A model generated the notes under the pieces. The model was given only the letters and a program-made list of their open reading frames with translations. It was not told the origin of the DNA and made no database searches. Position numbers and translations under genes: made by a program. DNA of 64,000 nt. Origin: HGM13006 sp900757695 (GTDB taxonomy: Bacteria > Bacillota > Clostridia > Oscillospirales > Oscillospiraceae). This document shows positions 47,853 through 56,369 of this stretch, piece after piece. Each line of letters opens with the position of its first letter. Position 1 is the stretch's first letter. The stretch spans positions 1-64,000 of the forward strand of contig CAUHNW010000010.1 of NCBI GenBank assembly GCA_959607825.1. The letters are read 5' to 3'.

Positions 47853-50800
47853 TCACTCTACAGATTTCAGCGACTGCACCATGTCGATCTTCTTCATCCG
47901 GAAATACATCAGGAAATTCACGATCAGCGCAAACAGCAGGGACAGCATAATGGACATTCCATAGTTCCTCGGAAGTGCCTGACGGCCAAACATCACAAAG
48001 TCCAGCTCAATGGTGCGGATCAGATAGGTACACAGATATTTTCCCAGCAGCTGTCCAAAGGCAATGCCCAGCAGGGTCAAAACAATATTTTCCCGATAAA
48101 TATACATGGCCACTTCCCGGTCATAAAAGCCCAGCACCTTAATGGTGGCGAGCTCTCGGATGCGCTCTGTAATATTGATATTGGTGAGGTTATACAGCAC
48201 CACCAGAGCCAGCGCCGCAGCGGACAAAATGATGATGGTAACCGCCGCATTGACCGCCTTCATATTCTCTTCAAAGGAGTGGGCCGCAGCGCCAATGTTG
48301 GAGACCGCCGTGACGCTGTCCATTTCCATGAACCGCTGGGACATCTCTTCCACAGCCGGATCCGCAGGATCCTTTGCCGTAATCATCAGCTCATTGGGCA
48401 CATAGTCCGTACCAAACAGCTGTGTATAGAGCTCCGCACTCATATAGACGTAATGCCGAACATAGTGCTCAACGATCCCCGTCACCTTCGCCTGTGCTTT
48501 TTCTCCGCACTCCAGCGTCAGGGTATCCCCTACCGAAAGGTTCAGCAGCTCCGCCAGCTTTTCGCTGATCACCACACCGTCATTCTGGATTTCCACCGGT
48601 GCTCCGTTTGACAGCTCCCGGAGGGTCACCTGCTGAGCAAGCGCTGCCGGATCGTCCGTCACCACCAAATAGCCGTCCTGACTGCCGGAGTCATTGGAGG
48701 CCGTTACCGAACGGGTATAGATCTCCGCCGCAGAGGCCGTATTTTCGTCCTCCATGGCCTGCGCCAAGAGCCGCTTTCCGGCCTCGGCATTCTCCGGCTC
48801 CATGGACACCTGAAGGTTGTAACGGTAGATATCCCCATACTGAATATCGATGATGCTGAAAATACTGGAACGAAGTCCAAGCCCTGCGATCATCAGTGCC
48901 GTACATCCGGCAATGCCAATGACCGTCATAAAAAAGCGCTTTTTATACCGGAACAGATTCCGGCAGGATACCTTCACAGAAAAGCTGAAATACTTCCACA
49001 GGAACGGAATACGCTCCAGTAAAATGCGTTTTCCGGCTTTGGGTGCCTTGGGCCGCATCAGTGCCGCCGGGGTCTCTCTGGCCGTTGCCAGCATGGCCCA
49101 CAGCGTTGCCCCTGCGGTGCAGGCCACACCTGCTCCTACCGCTCCAAGGCTCAGGGGCCAATACAGCTCCAGATGCAGGGACGGTAAGGTATACATAATT
49201 CCATAAGAGGTAAAAATCACCCACGGGATCAGCGTTGCGCCAATGGCCACGCCCACAATACCGCCGCCCACTGCGGCAATTGCGCCATAGAGCAGGAACT
49301 TCAGTGTAATCACACCGGTGCCGTAGCCCATGGCCTTGATGGAGCCGATCTCCGTGCGTTCCTCCTCCACCATTCGTGTCATGGTGGTCAGGCACACCAG
49401 CGCCGCCACCACAAAAAAGATCACCGGGAACATATTGGCCAAGTTTGCCATACGCTGGGCATTTTGATCGTAGCTCACAAAGCCGTAATTGCTGCCCCGA
49501 TCCAGCACATAGACATTCGGCGTCTCGATCTCATCGATTTTATTCTGGGCATCATCAATTTCCCTTTGGCCCTCCGCCAGCTTTTCATCGGCTTCCTTTC
49601 TGGCATCCGCCAGCTTGCCCTGATTCTCTTCGTACTGGTTCTCGCCGTCTTCCAGCTTGGCCTGATTTTCCGTGATTTCGTTTTCCGCATCCGCCAGCTG
49701 GGTTTCATATTCCGTCTGTGCCTGGGCGTATTCTGACTCGCCGGCCTCCAACTGCTGCTGGGCCTCATAATACTCGCTCCAGCCGCTGTCGATCTGTGCC
49801 TGTGCCGATGCAATCTGGCTCTGTGCCGACGCCGCCTGCTGCTCATATTGGCTTTGCGCCGCCGCAAGCTGCGCTTTGGCCTCGGCCAGTGCAGTTTCTC
49901 CGGCAGAGAGCTGTGCTTCCGCCGATTCCAGCGCCGACGTCATAGCGTCATAGGTTTCCTGGGAAAACGTCAGCGTAGCCGGGTCAATTTCCACCCCCGC
50001 TGCAGCGGCAGCCTCTATCTGCTCCTGTTGGGCAGCCAATCCCTGCCCATAGGCCTCTGTCTGCTGCCGCAGTTCCTCTGTCTGCTGTCTGGCCTCCTCC
50101 AGAGAGGCTTCCTGCTGATCGATCTGGCTCTGGGCGTCATCCAGCTGCCCCTTTGCTTCCGCAAGCTGCTGCTCTGCGGAAGCCTTCTGACTGTCCAGCT
50201 GTGCCTGCGACTGATCCAGCTGTGTTTTTGCCTCTTCCAGCTGGTGATAACCGTCATCCAGCTGTGCCCGTGCATCACTTAGCTGCTGCCGGCCGTCGCT
50301 GACCGCCTGTTCATACTGGCTTTGGGCGTCCGTTAAGCTGGCCCATCCGTCATCCAGGGTTTTTCTCGCCTCGCTGAGCTCCGACTGCCCGTCCTCGATC
50401 TGCTGCTGGGCATCTGACTGCGCCTCGTTCAGCTGCTGCCGGGCATCGTCCACCTGCTGCTGGGCATCCTTTCGCAGGCTTTCATATCGGAGCTGTGCCC
50501 GCTCCTCTGCGGCATCGGTAAGCCGCTGGGTCAGAGCATCGATCTGATCCTCGTATTCCTGTGAATAGGCGTCCAGCTTCTTTGCCCCGGCCGCCGTCAC
50601 ATTACAGAGGGTATAGTAGTCCAGCTGAAAGCTGGACTCCGGCAGAAGCATATATTCATCCACGCTGCCGTCTCCCAAACTGCTGGTGCCCCGTTCAATG
50701 GAGATATACAACGGACTCTGCACCACACCGGTAATGGTAAACGTATTCCCCGCCAGTGCGTCGGCATACTGCTCCCCCGGTGTCACCGTGACCTGATCGC

Positions 50801-51236
50801 CTACCGCCACATCGTAGTAGTTCAGCAGCTTTTCCTCCACTGCGCATTCATCGGGCTGTTCCGGCAGTCGGCCCTCCACCACAATGGGGGCATTGATCCC
50901 CGATGGAGACAGGCTGATGGCCTTTACTACCCGATCACTTTCCGGCAGAGACATAATGGCATCCAGCGCCCAGCCTCCTTCTGCCTGTCCAACGCCTTCC
51001 ACCTCGGAAAACGCCGCAATGTCCTCCTCGGTAAGTCCCAAGGTCGACATGATCTGGATGTCCATAAAGTTCTGACGGTCAAAGTATTCGTCTGAGGTTT
51101 TCCTCATATCCGGCGCCGCAGAGCGCAGTCCAACCAGAAACATGCAGCCCAGCGCCACCATAATAAAAATGGATAAAAAGCGCGTAAAGGATCCCCGGAT
51201 CTCCCGGAACAGAACTTTTCTAAGGCTCCGGTTCAC
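47853..51236 (-). CDS. FtsX-type ABC permease with a very long extracellular coiled coil
   Basis: A 1127-residue permease. One membrane segment (about 16-38) is followed by an outside domain to about 230, then roughly 340 residues of Gln/Ala/Glu/Asp-rich coiled coil (QEYEDQIDALTQRL to EGQREIDDAQNKIDEIET). Next come three membrane segments of the first FtsX domain (about 605-745), a further segment near 795, a second outer domain, and three segments of the second FtsX domain (about 1000-1115). This is the type I, non-transporting mechanotransmission fold of MacB/LolCDE-like systems. The start is taken as GTG at 51236, sharing a base with the ATPase stop (TAGTG); GTG at 51242 is possible. Confidence 0.88.
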   Translation of the reverse strand: MNRSLRKVLFREIRGSFTRFLSIFIMVALGCMFLVGLRSAAPDMRKTSDEYFDRQNFMDIQIMSTLGLTEEDIAAFSEVEGVGQAEGGWALDAIMSLPESDRVVKAISLSPSGINAPIVVEGRLPEQPDECAVEEKLLNYYDVAVGDQVTVTPGEQYADALAGNTFTITGVVQSPLYISIERGTSSLGDGSVDEYMLLPESSFQLDYYTLCNVTAAGAKKLDAYSQEYEDQIDALTQRLTDAAEERAQLRYESLRKDAQQQVDDARQQLNEAQSDAQQQIEDGQSELSEARKTLDDGWASLTDAQSQYEQAVSDGRQQLSDARAQLDDGYHQLEEAKTQLDQSQAQLDSQKASAEQQLAEAKGQLDDAQSQIDQQEASLEEARQQTEELRQQTEAYGQGLAAQQEQIEAAAAAGVEIDPATLTFSQETYDAMTSALESAEAQLSAGETALAEAKAQLAAAQSQYEQQAASAQSQIASAQAQIDSGWSEYYEAQQQLEAGESEYAQAQTEYETQLADAENEITENQAKLEDGENQYEENQGKLADARKEADEKLAEGQREIDDAQNKIDEIETPNVYVLDRGSNYGFVSYDQNAQRMANLANMFPVIFFVVAALVCLTTMTRMVEEERTEIGSIKAMGYGTGVITLKFLLYGAIAAVGGGIVGVAIGATLIPWVIFTSYGIMYTLPSLHLELYWPLSLGAVGAGVACTAGATLWAMLATARETPAALMRPKAPKAGKRILLERIPFLWKYFSFSVKVSCRNLFRYKKRFFMTVIGIAGCTALMIAGLGLRSSIFSIIDIQYGDIYRYNLQVSMEPENAEAGKRLLAQAMEDENTASAAEIYTRSVTASNDSGSQDGYLVVTDDPAALAQQVTLRELSNGAPVEIQNDGVVISEKLAELLNLSVGDTLTLECGEKAQAKVTGIVEHYVRHYVYMSAELYTQLFGTDYVPNELMITAKDPADPAVEEMSQRFMEMDSVTAVSNIGAAAHSFEENMKAVNAAVTIIILSAAALALVVLYNLTNINITERIRELATIKVLGFYDREVAMYIYRENIVLTLLGIAFGQLLGKYLCTYLIRTIELDFVMFGRQALPRNYGMSIMLSLLFALIVNFLMYFRMKKIDMVQSLKSVE

Positions 51237-51937
51237 TACCACTCAATCCTTTCTATAGGAACGGGATTTTCATTCTGATACATCTTGCTGACCTTGCCGC
51301 TACGGATCTGGATCACCCGATCCCCCATGGGCATCAGTGCGGAGTTATGGGTTATGATCACCACCGTCATGCCATCCCGGCGGCAGGTGTCCTGCAGCAG
51401 CTGCAAAACCTCCTTGCCGGTATTGTAGTCCAGCGCACCGGTAGGTTCATCGCACAGCAGCAGCTTGGGGCGTTTTGCCAGCGCACGGGCAATGGCAACC
51501 CGCTGCTGCTCGCCGCCGGAGAGCTGAGCAGGGAAATTGTTCATCCGATCCTTCAGCCCTACACGGGTCAAGGCTTCCACCGCATCCATATGATCCGGGC
51601 AGATCTCACTAGCCAATTCCACGTTTTCCAGTGCCGTCAGGTTGCCCACCAGATTATAAAACTGGAAAACAAACCCGATATCATAGCGCCGATAGCTCGT
51701 CAAATTTCTCCCTCTCAGCCCCGCAATTTCCCGGCCATCTACCAGAATGGAGCCTGAGGTAGGCGTATCCATGCCCCCCAGCAGGTTCAGCACGGTGGTC
51801 TTTCCTGCGCCGCTGGGGCCTACTACAATGCACAGCTCCCCCTGCTCCACCTGAAAATCCACCCCGTCCAAGGCCCTGATGCCGCCATTGCCCCCGGGAT
51901 AGACCCGGGTAACGTCCTTTACTTCAATATAAGCCAT
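51236..51937 (-). CDS. ABC transporter ATP-binding protein (MacB/LolD type)
   Basis: A 233-residue ATPase that partners the permease above. Walker A GPSGAGKTT, the signature LSGGEQQRVAIARAL and Walker B LLLCDEPTGALD are intact. The frame opens at 51976, but GAGGAA six bases before the ATG at 51937 and the family start MAYIEVKDVTRVYPGG favour 51937. The one-base overlap with the permease indicates an operon. Such pairs export peptides or lipoproteins, or drive cell-wall hydrolases. Confidence 0.94.
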   Translation of the reverse strand: MAYIEVKDVTRVYPGGNGGIRALDGVDFQVEQGELCIVVGPSGAGKTTVLNLLGGMDTPTSGSILVDGREIAGLRGRNLTSYRRYDIGFVFQFYNLVGNLTALENVELASEICPDHMDAVEALTRVGLKDRMNNFPAQLSGGEQQRVAIARALAKRPKLLLCDEPTGALDYNTGKEVLQLLQDTCRRDGMTVVIITHNSALMPMGDRVIQIRSGKVSKMYQNENPVPIERIEW

Positions 51938-52090
51938 AGCATATTCCTCACAACAGTCTTTTTCCGAATACAGCATTATTATAGTATAATTCCGAAAAAA
52001 AGTACATGCTTCCCTTGTGAATTTTCTCCATGCAGCGTCCCTATTCCCGGAAGCTATAGCCCATAACCAACTGATATCAGAGCATCCCGG

Positions 52091-52105
52091 CAGTTTATGG
52101 TATAA
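52091..52105 (+). promoter_or_regulatory. Extended -10 promoter of the flavoenzyme gene
   Basis: TATGGTATAAT carries the TGN extension and a consensus -10; no good -35 box is visible. Confidence 0.5.
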
Positions 52106-52149
52106 TGCTTCTATATCGAACCAAATTATTGGAATCAGGAGGAATACAA

Positions 52150-54258
52150 ATGACCAATCCCTATTCCCATCTGCTGTCCCCCTTCAAAATTGGGAACGTC
52201 ACCTTAAAAAATCGTATGATGGGCTCAAAATGTGCACTTCAGAGCTTTACGCTGGAGCAGGCACGAGAGTTTTATGCCGACATGGCCCGGAATGGCGCCG
52301 CCACCGTTACCGTTGCCATGGGCGATCATCCGGAGCGCAATCTGAATCTCCCGGATCAAAATGGCAGGATGCCCCATATGGACGGCACCGGCAACGACAT
52401 GCGGGATCCCGCCGTAGTAGAGGGCTACCGAAAAATCGCAGAAGCAGTCCATGCCTATGGCACGCTGGCTTCCGCCTCCCTTATGGACATTGAGCCAACA
52501 GATGTAAATATCTCCGATACCCCCAACTGGGATGAGATCCCCAAAAACGGCGACTACAACTCCGCTGTGTTCCGCAATAAGCCCGGCATCTCGCAGGAAC
52601 GGCTCCAGCTTCTGATCGATGAGTTTGCCTTCCGTGCCAAGGAGGCCAAGGACATGGGCTTTGACATGTGCACCTTCTACATGTCCTACCGATCCTCCAT
52701 TCTGGCCTGTTCCATGTCACCGCTGCTGAACCAGCGCACGGACAAATACGGCGGGAAAACCATGGCAGAGCGTGCCACGCTGGCCAAGGAGGTATTTTCC
52801 AAGGTCAAGGAGGTCTGCGGGCCGGACTTTCTGATTGAAGCCCAGATCTCCGCAGAGGAAGAGGCGCCCGGCTATACCTTTGAGGATTTTCTGGATTTCT
52901 GTCAGGCGCTGGAAGGCTATGTGGACATCATTCAGATCCGAGGACTGGATGGCTCCGCCACCCATGTCAACGGCCTCAACTACCGGAAGGGACACCCCCA
53001 TTCCATCGACTACGCCGCCGCCTTCAAGGCCCGGGGCATCAAAATCGCCTGCGCTCCTGTGGGCGGATATGGAGATCCTGAGATGATGGAGCGGTTCCTT
53101 GCAGAGGGCAAAACCGATCTCTTTGCCATGGCCCGTCAGTTTCTGGCAGACGACCATTATTACGAAAAGGTCACCGCCGGTCTCCCCGCCGCTGAGATCG
53201 TCCCCTGCATTCTCTGTAACGGATGTCATGGACACCACACCTGCTCCGTCAATCCCCGGCTGGGCCGGAAACGGAATCTCTTTGCCGAAACCACCACGCC
53301 CAAAAAGGTCGCAGTCATCGGCGGCGGCCCCGGCGGAATGATGGCGGCGCTCACCGCTGCCAGAAGAGGCCATCAGGTCACCCTTTATGAGAAGGCCCCC
53401 ATGCTGGGTGGTCAGCTGGTGGCTGCCAGCATGCCGGACTATAAATGGCCGATTGGCGAATATCTCGCATATCTGCTCCGTGAGCTGTATAAGCTGCCGG
53501 TTCAGCTACAGCTCGGCATAACAGCCACGCCGGAACTGCTGAAGGAACAGGGCTATGATGCCATTCTCTGTGCGCCCGGCTCCGAACCGGTCTACCCGCC
53601 TGTTCCCGGCGCCGAAAACGCCCGGCTGGCGGAATCCGTATTCGGTCATGAGGCGGAATTGGGGCACCGGGTCGTTGTAATCGGCGGTGCGGACACCGGA
53701 CGGGATGTCAGTCTGTACCTTGCCCGGGCCGGTCATCAGGTGACCATGGTAACACGTGGGCAGATCCAGCTGGCCGATGATATGCACACCGAGCGGCTCC
53801 AAAAGGAGTCCTTCCAGAAGGAGCCCAACTTCTCCTATGTAGATTTTGCCGCAACGGAAAAGATTGAGCCCCACTGCGTCACCTTGCGGGTACAGACCAA
53901 CGGCGTCCACGGCTTTATCCCCCTGATGGGGCCGCAGGACGACGAGGATGCCTACTATCAGGATCAGCATGCAGGCGGCCCGGGTGGTCCGGGCGGTCCC
54001 GGCGGTCCCGGTGGTCCCGGTGGTCCGGGTGGTCCCGGCCCCTTTGGCGCTCCCATCCCGGCACCGGATCCTATTTACGAAAACCGCACGCTGGCGTGCG
54101 ACAGCGTAGTGGTTTCCGGCGGAAGGGCCCCCAGAACCGGGCTGGCAGAGTCTTTCCGTGGTGCTGCGCCCATCGTGACCGTCATCGGCGATGCCGTAAC
54201 GGTTTCCAACATCAAACGTGCTACTTACTCCGGCTATAAGGCCGCCATGGAGCTGTAA
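52150..54258 (+). CDS. NADH:flavin oxidoreductase/2-enoate reductase-type protein with unusual cysteine spacing and a Gly-Gly-Pro insert
   Basis: A 702-residue enzyme of the BaiCD/FadH (2,4-dienoyl-CoA reductase) group. Residues 1-345 form the FMN barrel of the old yellow enzyme family. The 4Fe-4S cysteines follow as CILCNGCHGHHTC (353, 356, 359, 365), closer together than the C-x2-C-x3-C-x11-C of FadH. Two dinucleotide domains come next: VIGGGPGGMMAA for FAD and VIGGADTGRDVSL for NAD(P)H. Residues 609-631 are a GGP repeat inserted in the last domain. The substrate is unknown. GGAGG precedes the ATG at 52150. It is transcribed alone. Confidence 0.88.
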   Translation: MTNPYSHLLSPFKIGNVTLKNRMMGSKCALQSFTLEQAREFYADMARNGAATVTVAMGDHPERNLNLPDQNGRMPHMDGTGNDMRDPAVVEGYRKIAEAVHAYGTLASASLMDIEPTDVNISDTPNWDEIPKNGDYNSAVFRNKPGISQERLQLLIDEFAFRAKEAKDMGFDMCTFYMSYRSSILACSMSPLLNQRTDKYGGKTMAERATLAKEVFSKVKEVCGPDFLIEAQISAEEEAPGYTFEDFLDFCQALEGYVDIIQIRGLDGSATHVNGLNYRKGHPHSIDYAAAFKARGIKIACAPVGGYGDPEMMERFLAEGKTDLFAMARQFLADDHYYEKVTAGLPAAEIVPCILCNGCHGHHTCSVNPRLGRKRNLFAETTTPKKVAVIGGGPGGMMAALTAARRGHQVTLYEKAPMLGGQLVAASMPDYKWPIGEYLAYLLRELYKLPVQLQLGITATPELLKEQGYDAILCAPGSEPVYPPVPGAENARLAESVFGHEAELGHRVVVIGGADTGRDVSLYLARAGHQVTMVTRGQIQLADDMHTERLQKESFQKEPNFSYVDFAATEKIEPHCVTLRVQTNGVHGFIPLMGPQDDEDAYYQDQHAGGPGGPGGPGGPGGPGGPGGPGPFGAPIPAPDPIYENRTLACDSVVVSGGRAPRTGLAESFRGAAPIVTVIGDAVTVSNIKRATYSGYKAAMEL
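53974..54042. repeat. (GGP)n-coding repeat inside the flavoenzyme gene
   Basis: About seven Gly-Gly-Pro triplets. The codons vary (GGC/GGT, CCC/CCG), so the DNA repeat is older or more degenerate than the perfect one at 1-72, although the peptide is the same. Confidence 0.85.
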
Positions 54259-54262
54259 AAGC

Positions 54263-54298
54263 AATCGGGTGCTGAGCGATTTCGCTTAGCACCCGATT
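54263..54298. terminator. Bidirectional terminator
   Basis: Sixteen-base arms AATCGGGTGCTGAGCG / CGCTTAGCACCCGATT with a short loop, between the flavoenzyme and fluC. Confidence 0.87.
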
Positions 54299-54300
54299 TG

Positions 54301-54663
54301 TTATGATTTTCCGATCTGACCGCCGAACCACAGCCCCGCTGCTGTTCCGAGCAGGCAGCAGGTCAGGCTCAGGGCCACATACAGCACGCCCAGTCCATAG
54401 CGTCCATTTTGCAGCAGCATTACTGTCTCCAGCGAAAAGGTGGAAAACGTGGTAAAGCCGCCGCAGATCCCGGTTTTCAGAAGCAGGACACTTCTCGTTG
54501 AAAGCCGCCCTGCCTGTGCGGCAATCAAGCCTATGAGAAATGCGCCCAGAAAATTGGTCAGCAGCGTAGCCATGGGAAACTCTCTGGAAATCGGCAGCAG
54601 GCTCAGTCCGTACCGAAGTGCCGCTCCGATTCCGCCGCCCAACGCAACAGCCAGAATATTCAT
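54301..54663 (-). CDS. fluC: Fluoride channel FluC (CrcB)
   Basis: A 120-residue four-helix membrane protein that exports fluoride as a dual-topology dimer. GGGIGAALRYGLS near the start, TLLTNFLGAFLIG, and GGFTTFSTFSLE with its fluoride-lining Phe and Ser/Thr residues are the family signature. The ATG at 54663 overlaps the cinA stop, with GGAGGAG upstream. No fluoride riboswitch precedes the operon, so fluoride response is not evident. Confidence 0.94.
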   Translation of the reverse strand: MNILAVALGGGIGAALRYGLSLLPISREFPMATLLTNFLGAFLIGLIAAQAGRLSTRSVLLLKTGICGGFTTFSTFSLETVMLLQNGRYGLGVLYVALSLTCCLLGTAAGLWFGGQIGKS

Positions 54664-55139
54664 GGATTCTCCTCCAGCCATCGGAGTGCCATTTCCAGCG
54701 CCTGCTCCACCGCCTGCTGCTGCACCTGCTCCCGGTTTCCGGGAAACACATAGTGCTTGCAGCAGCACCGGCCACCGGCATACAGCCCCAGAAACACCGT
54801 TCCCACCGGCTGAATTCCATCGCCCTCCGGCCCTGCAAGTCCGGTGGCCGACAGAGCCAAGTCCGTCTCCATCCGTGCCGCTGCTCCCGAAGCCATGGAC
54901 TCTGCCACAGGTGCAGATACTGCGGTATACTTGTCCAGCAGCTCCTGCGGCACCGAAAGCACCTGATGCTTCACCCGGTCACAATAGCTGACAATGGCCC
55001 CGGGAAACACCTTGGAGCTGCCGGGCACTGCCGTAATGGCAGCGGCAATTCTGCCGCCGGTGCAGGATTCCGCAGTGGTAACAGTCAGCCCTCTGGCTGT
55101 CAACTCCTCCACCAGCCGCCTTGCCTTATCGCTCAACAC
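54660..55139 (-). CDS. pncC: CinA-family nicotinamide-nucleotide amidohydrolase
   Basis: A 159-residue stand-alone C-terminal CinA domain. It deamidates NMN to nicotinate mononucleotide in pyridine nucleotide recycling. TVTTAESCTGGRIAAAITAVPGSSKVFPGAIVSYCDRVKHQVL contains the catalytic Ser and the Lys/Tyr residues, and ALSATGLAGPEG the second block. It overlaps both neighbours: 14 bases with thiI and four with fluC. Confidence 0.93.
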   Translation of the reverse strand: MLSDKARRLVEELTARGLTVTTAESCTGGRIAAAITAVPGSSKVFPGAIVSYCDRVKHQVLSVPQELLDKYTAVSAPVAESMASGAAARMETDLALSATGLAGPEGDGIQPVGTVFLGLYAGGRCCCKHYVFPGNREQVQQQAVEQALEMALRWLEENP

Positions 55140-56304
55140 GGATATACACCGGCTCGGTGCCTTCTACGGCTTCCTTCACCAGCGCCTCCACGTCCATCTT
55201 TGCCTCGGCCTTTTCGATTTCAGCCAACTGGGGGCGGGTCTTAGGATGCTTGGGGGTAAAGACCGTGCAGCAGTCCTCATAGGGGAGGATTGAGGTCTCC
55301 ATGGTGTCGATTTTCCGGGCGATGGCAATGATCTCTTCCTTGTCCATGCCAATGACGGGCCGGAACACCGGCAGACGGCACACCGCATTGGTCACCATCA
55401 TGGCCTGCATGGTCTGAGAGGCCACCTGACCGAGGCTCTCGCCGGTAACAAGGCTCATGCAGCCCAGCTTCTCCGCCAGCGCCTCGGAAATCCGCATCAT
55501 CATCCGGCGCATAATCAGGGTAAAGTATTCCTCCGGGCAGTTATCCCGAATCTCCTCCTGAATCTTTGTGAAGGGCACCACATGAACGGTAATGCGACCG
55601 CAGTACCGGGTCATGATCCGAGCCAGATCCAGCACCTTTTCTTTCGCCCGCTCCGAGGTGTAGGGATAGCTGAAGAAATGTACACACTCCAGCTCCACGC
55701 CCCGCTTTGCCATCATATAGCCCGCTACAGGGCTGTCGATGCCGCCGGAGAGCAGCAGGGCGGACTTTCCGCCCACGCCCACAGGCAGTCCGCCTGCACC
55801 GGGCTCTGCCGGGCCATGGACAAAGGCCCGCTCCTCCCGAACTTCCACATAGACGGTATAGGCCGGATTGTGGACATCCACCTCCACCTGCGGATATTCC
55901 TCTGCCAGCCGTCCGCCGATCTCCTGTGAAATCTGAATGGAGTTCAGCGGGAACCGCTTGTCTGCCCGCTTGGATTCCACCTTAAAGGACTTGGCGCAGG
56001 CGATCTCATCCCCCAGATAGTCCCGGCAGGCATTGAAAATCGCATCCAGATCCTTGTCACAGCCCCGGCTCCGGCAGCGGGAGATAATGCCGAATACTCT
56101 GCCGCAGGCCTCCCACGCCCCGTCCAGATCGCAGTCATCGTTTTCCGGCTCCACATAGACGGTGGACTGGAGCAGACGAATCTTGAACCGGCCATAGGGC
56201 TTCAGCCGACGGCTCAGATTGCTGTGGAGCTTGCCCTCAAAGCTGGCCCGGTTCAGGCCCTTCAGGACAATTTCTCCCATTTTCAAAAGGAACATTTCAT
56301 TCAT
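55126..56304 (-). CDS. thiI: tRNA 4-thiouridine synthase ThiI
   Basis: A 392-residue enzyme that thiolates U8 of tRNA and can feed sulphur to thiazole synthesis. The order is an N-terminal ferredoxin-like domain, THUMP (about 60-165) and an adenylating PP-loop domain with LLLSGGIDSPVAG near 180. It lacks the C-terminal rhodanese domain, as in most Firmicutes, so it takes sulphur from a dedicated cysteine desulfurase, not seen here. First gene of thiI-pncC-fluC, with a promoter inside the end of the upstream MATE gene. Confidence 0.95.
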   Translation of the reverse strand: MNEMFLLKMGEIVLKGLNRASFEGKLHSNLSRRLKPYGRFKIRLLQSTVYVEPENDDCDLDGAWEACGRVFGIISRCRSRGCDKDLDAIFNACRDYLGDEIACAKSFKVESKRADKRFPLNSIQISQEIGGRLAEEYPQVEVDVHNPAYTVYVEVREERAFVHGPAEPGAGGLPVGVGGKSALLLSGGIDSPVAGYMMAKRGVELECVHFFSYPYTSERAKEKVLDLARIMTRYCGRITVHVVPFTKIQEEIRDNCPEEYFTLIMRRMMMRISEALAEKLGCMSLVTGESLGQVASQTMQAMMVTNAVCRLPVFRPVIGMDKEEIIAIARKIDTMETSILPYEDCCTVFTPKHPKTRPQLAEIEKAEAKMDVEALVKEAVEGTEPVYIRVER

Positions 56305-56340
56305 GTGTCTTTCCTCGTTTTTCTAAAGTATATCAGAGAA

Positions 56341-56369
56341 ATTATACACGATTTCAGGTTCTTTTGCAA
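56341..56369 (-). promoter_or_regulatory. Promoter of thiI-pncC-fluC
   Basis: TTGCAA (56364-56369), 17 bases, TATAAT (56341-56346) on the minus strand; the -35 box lies within the last codons of the MATE gene. Confidence 0.8.

Noticed and set aside
56305..56345. Fluoride riboswitch for fluC
   Set aside because: fluC is third in an operon; the leader before thiI is about 30 bases and unstructured.
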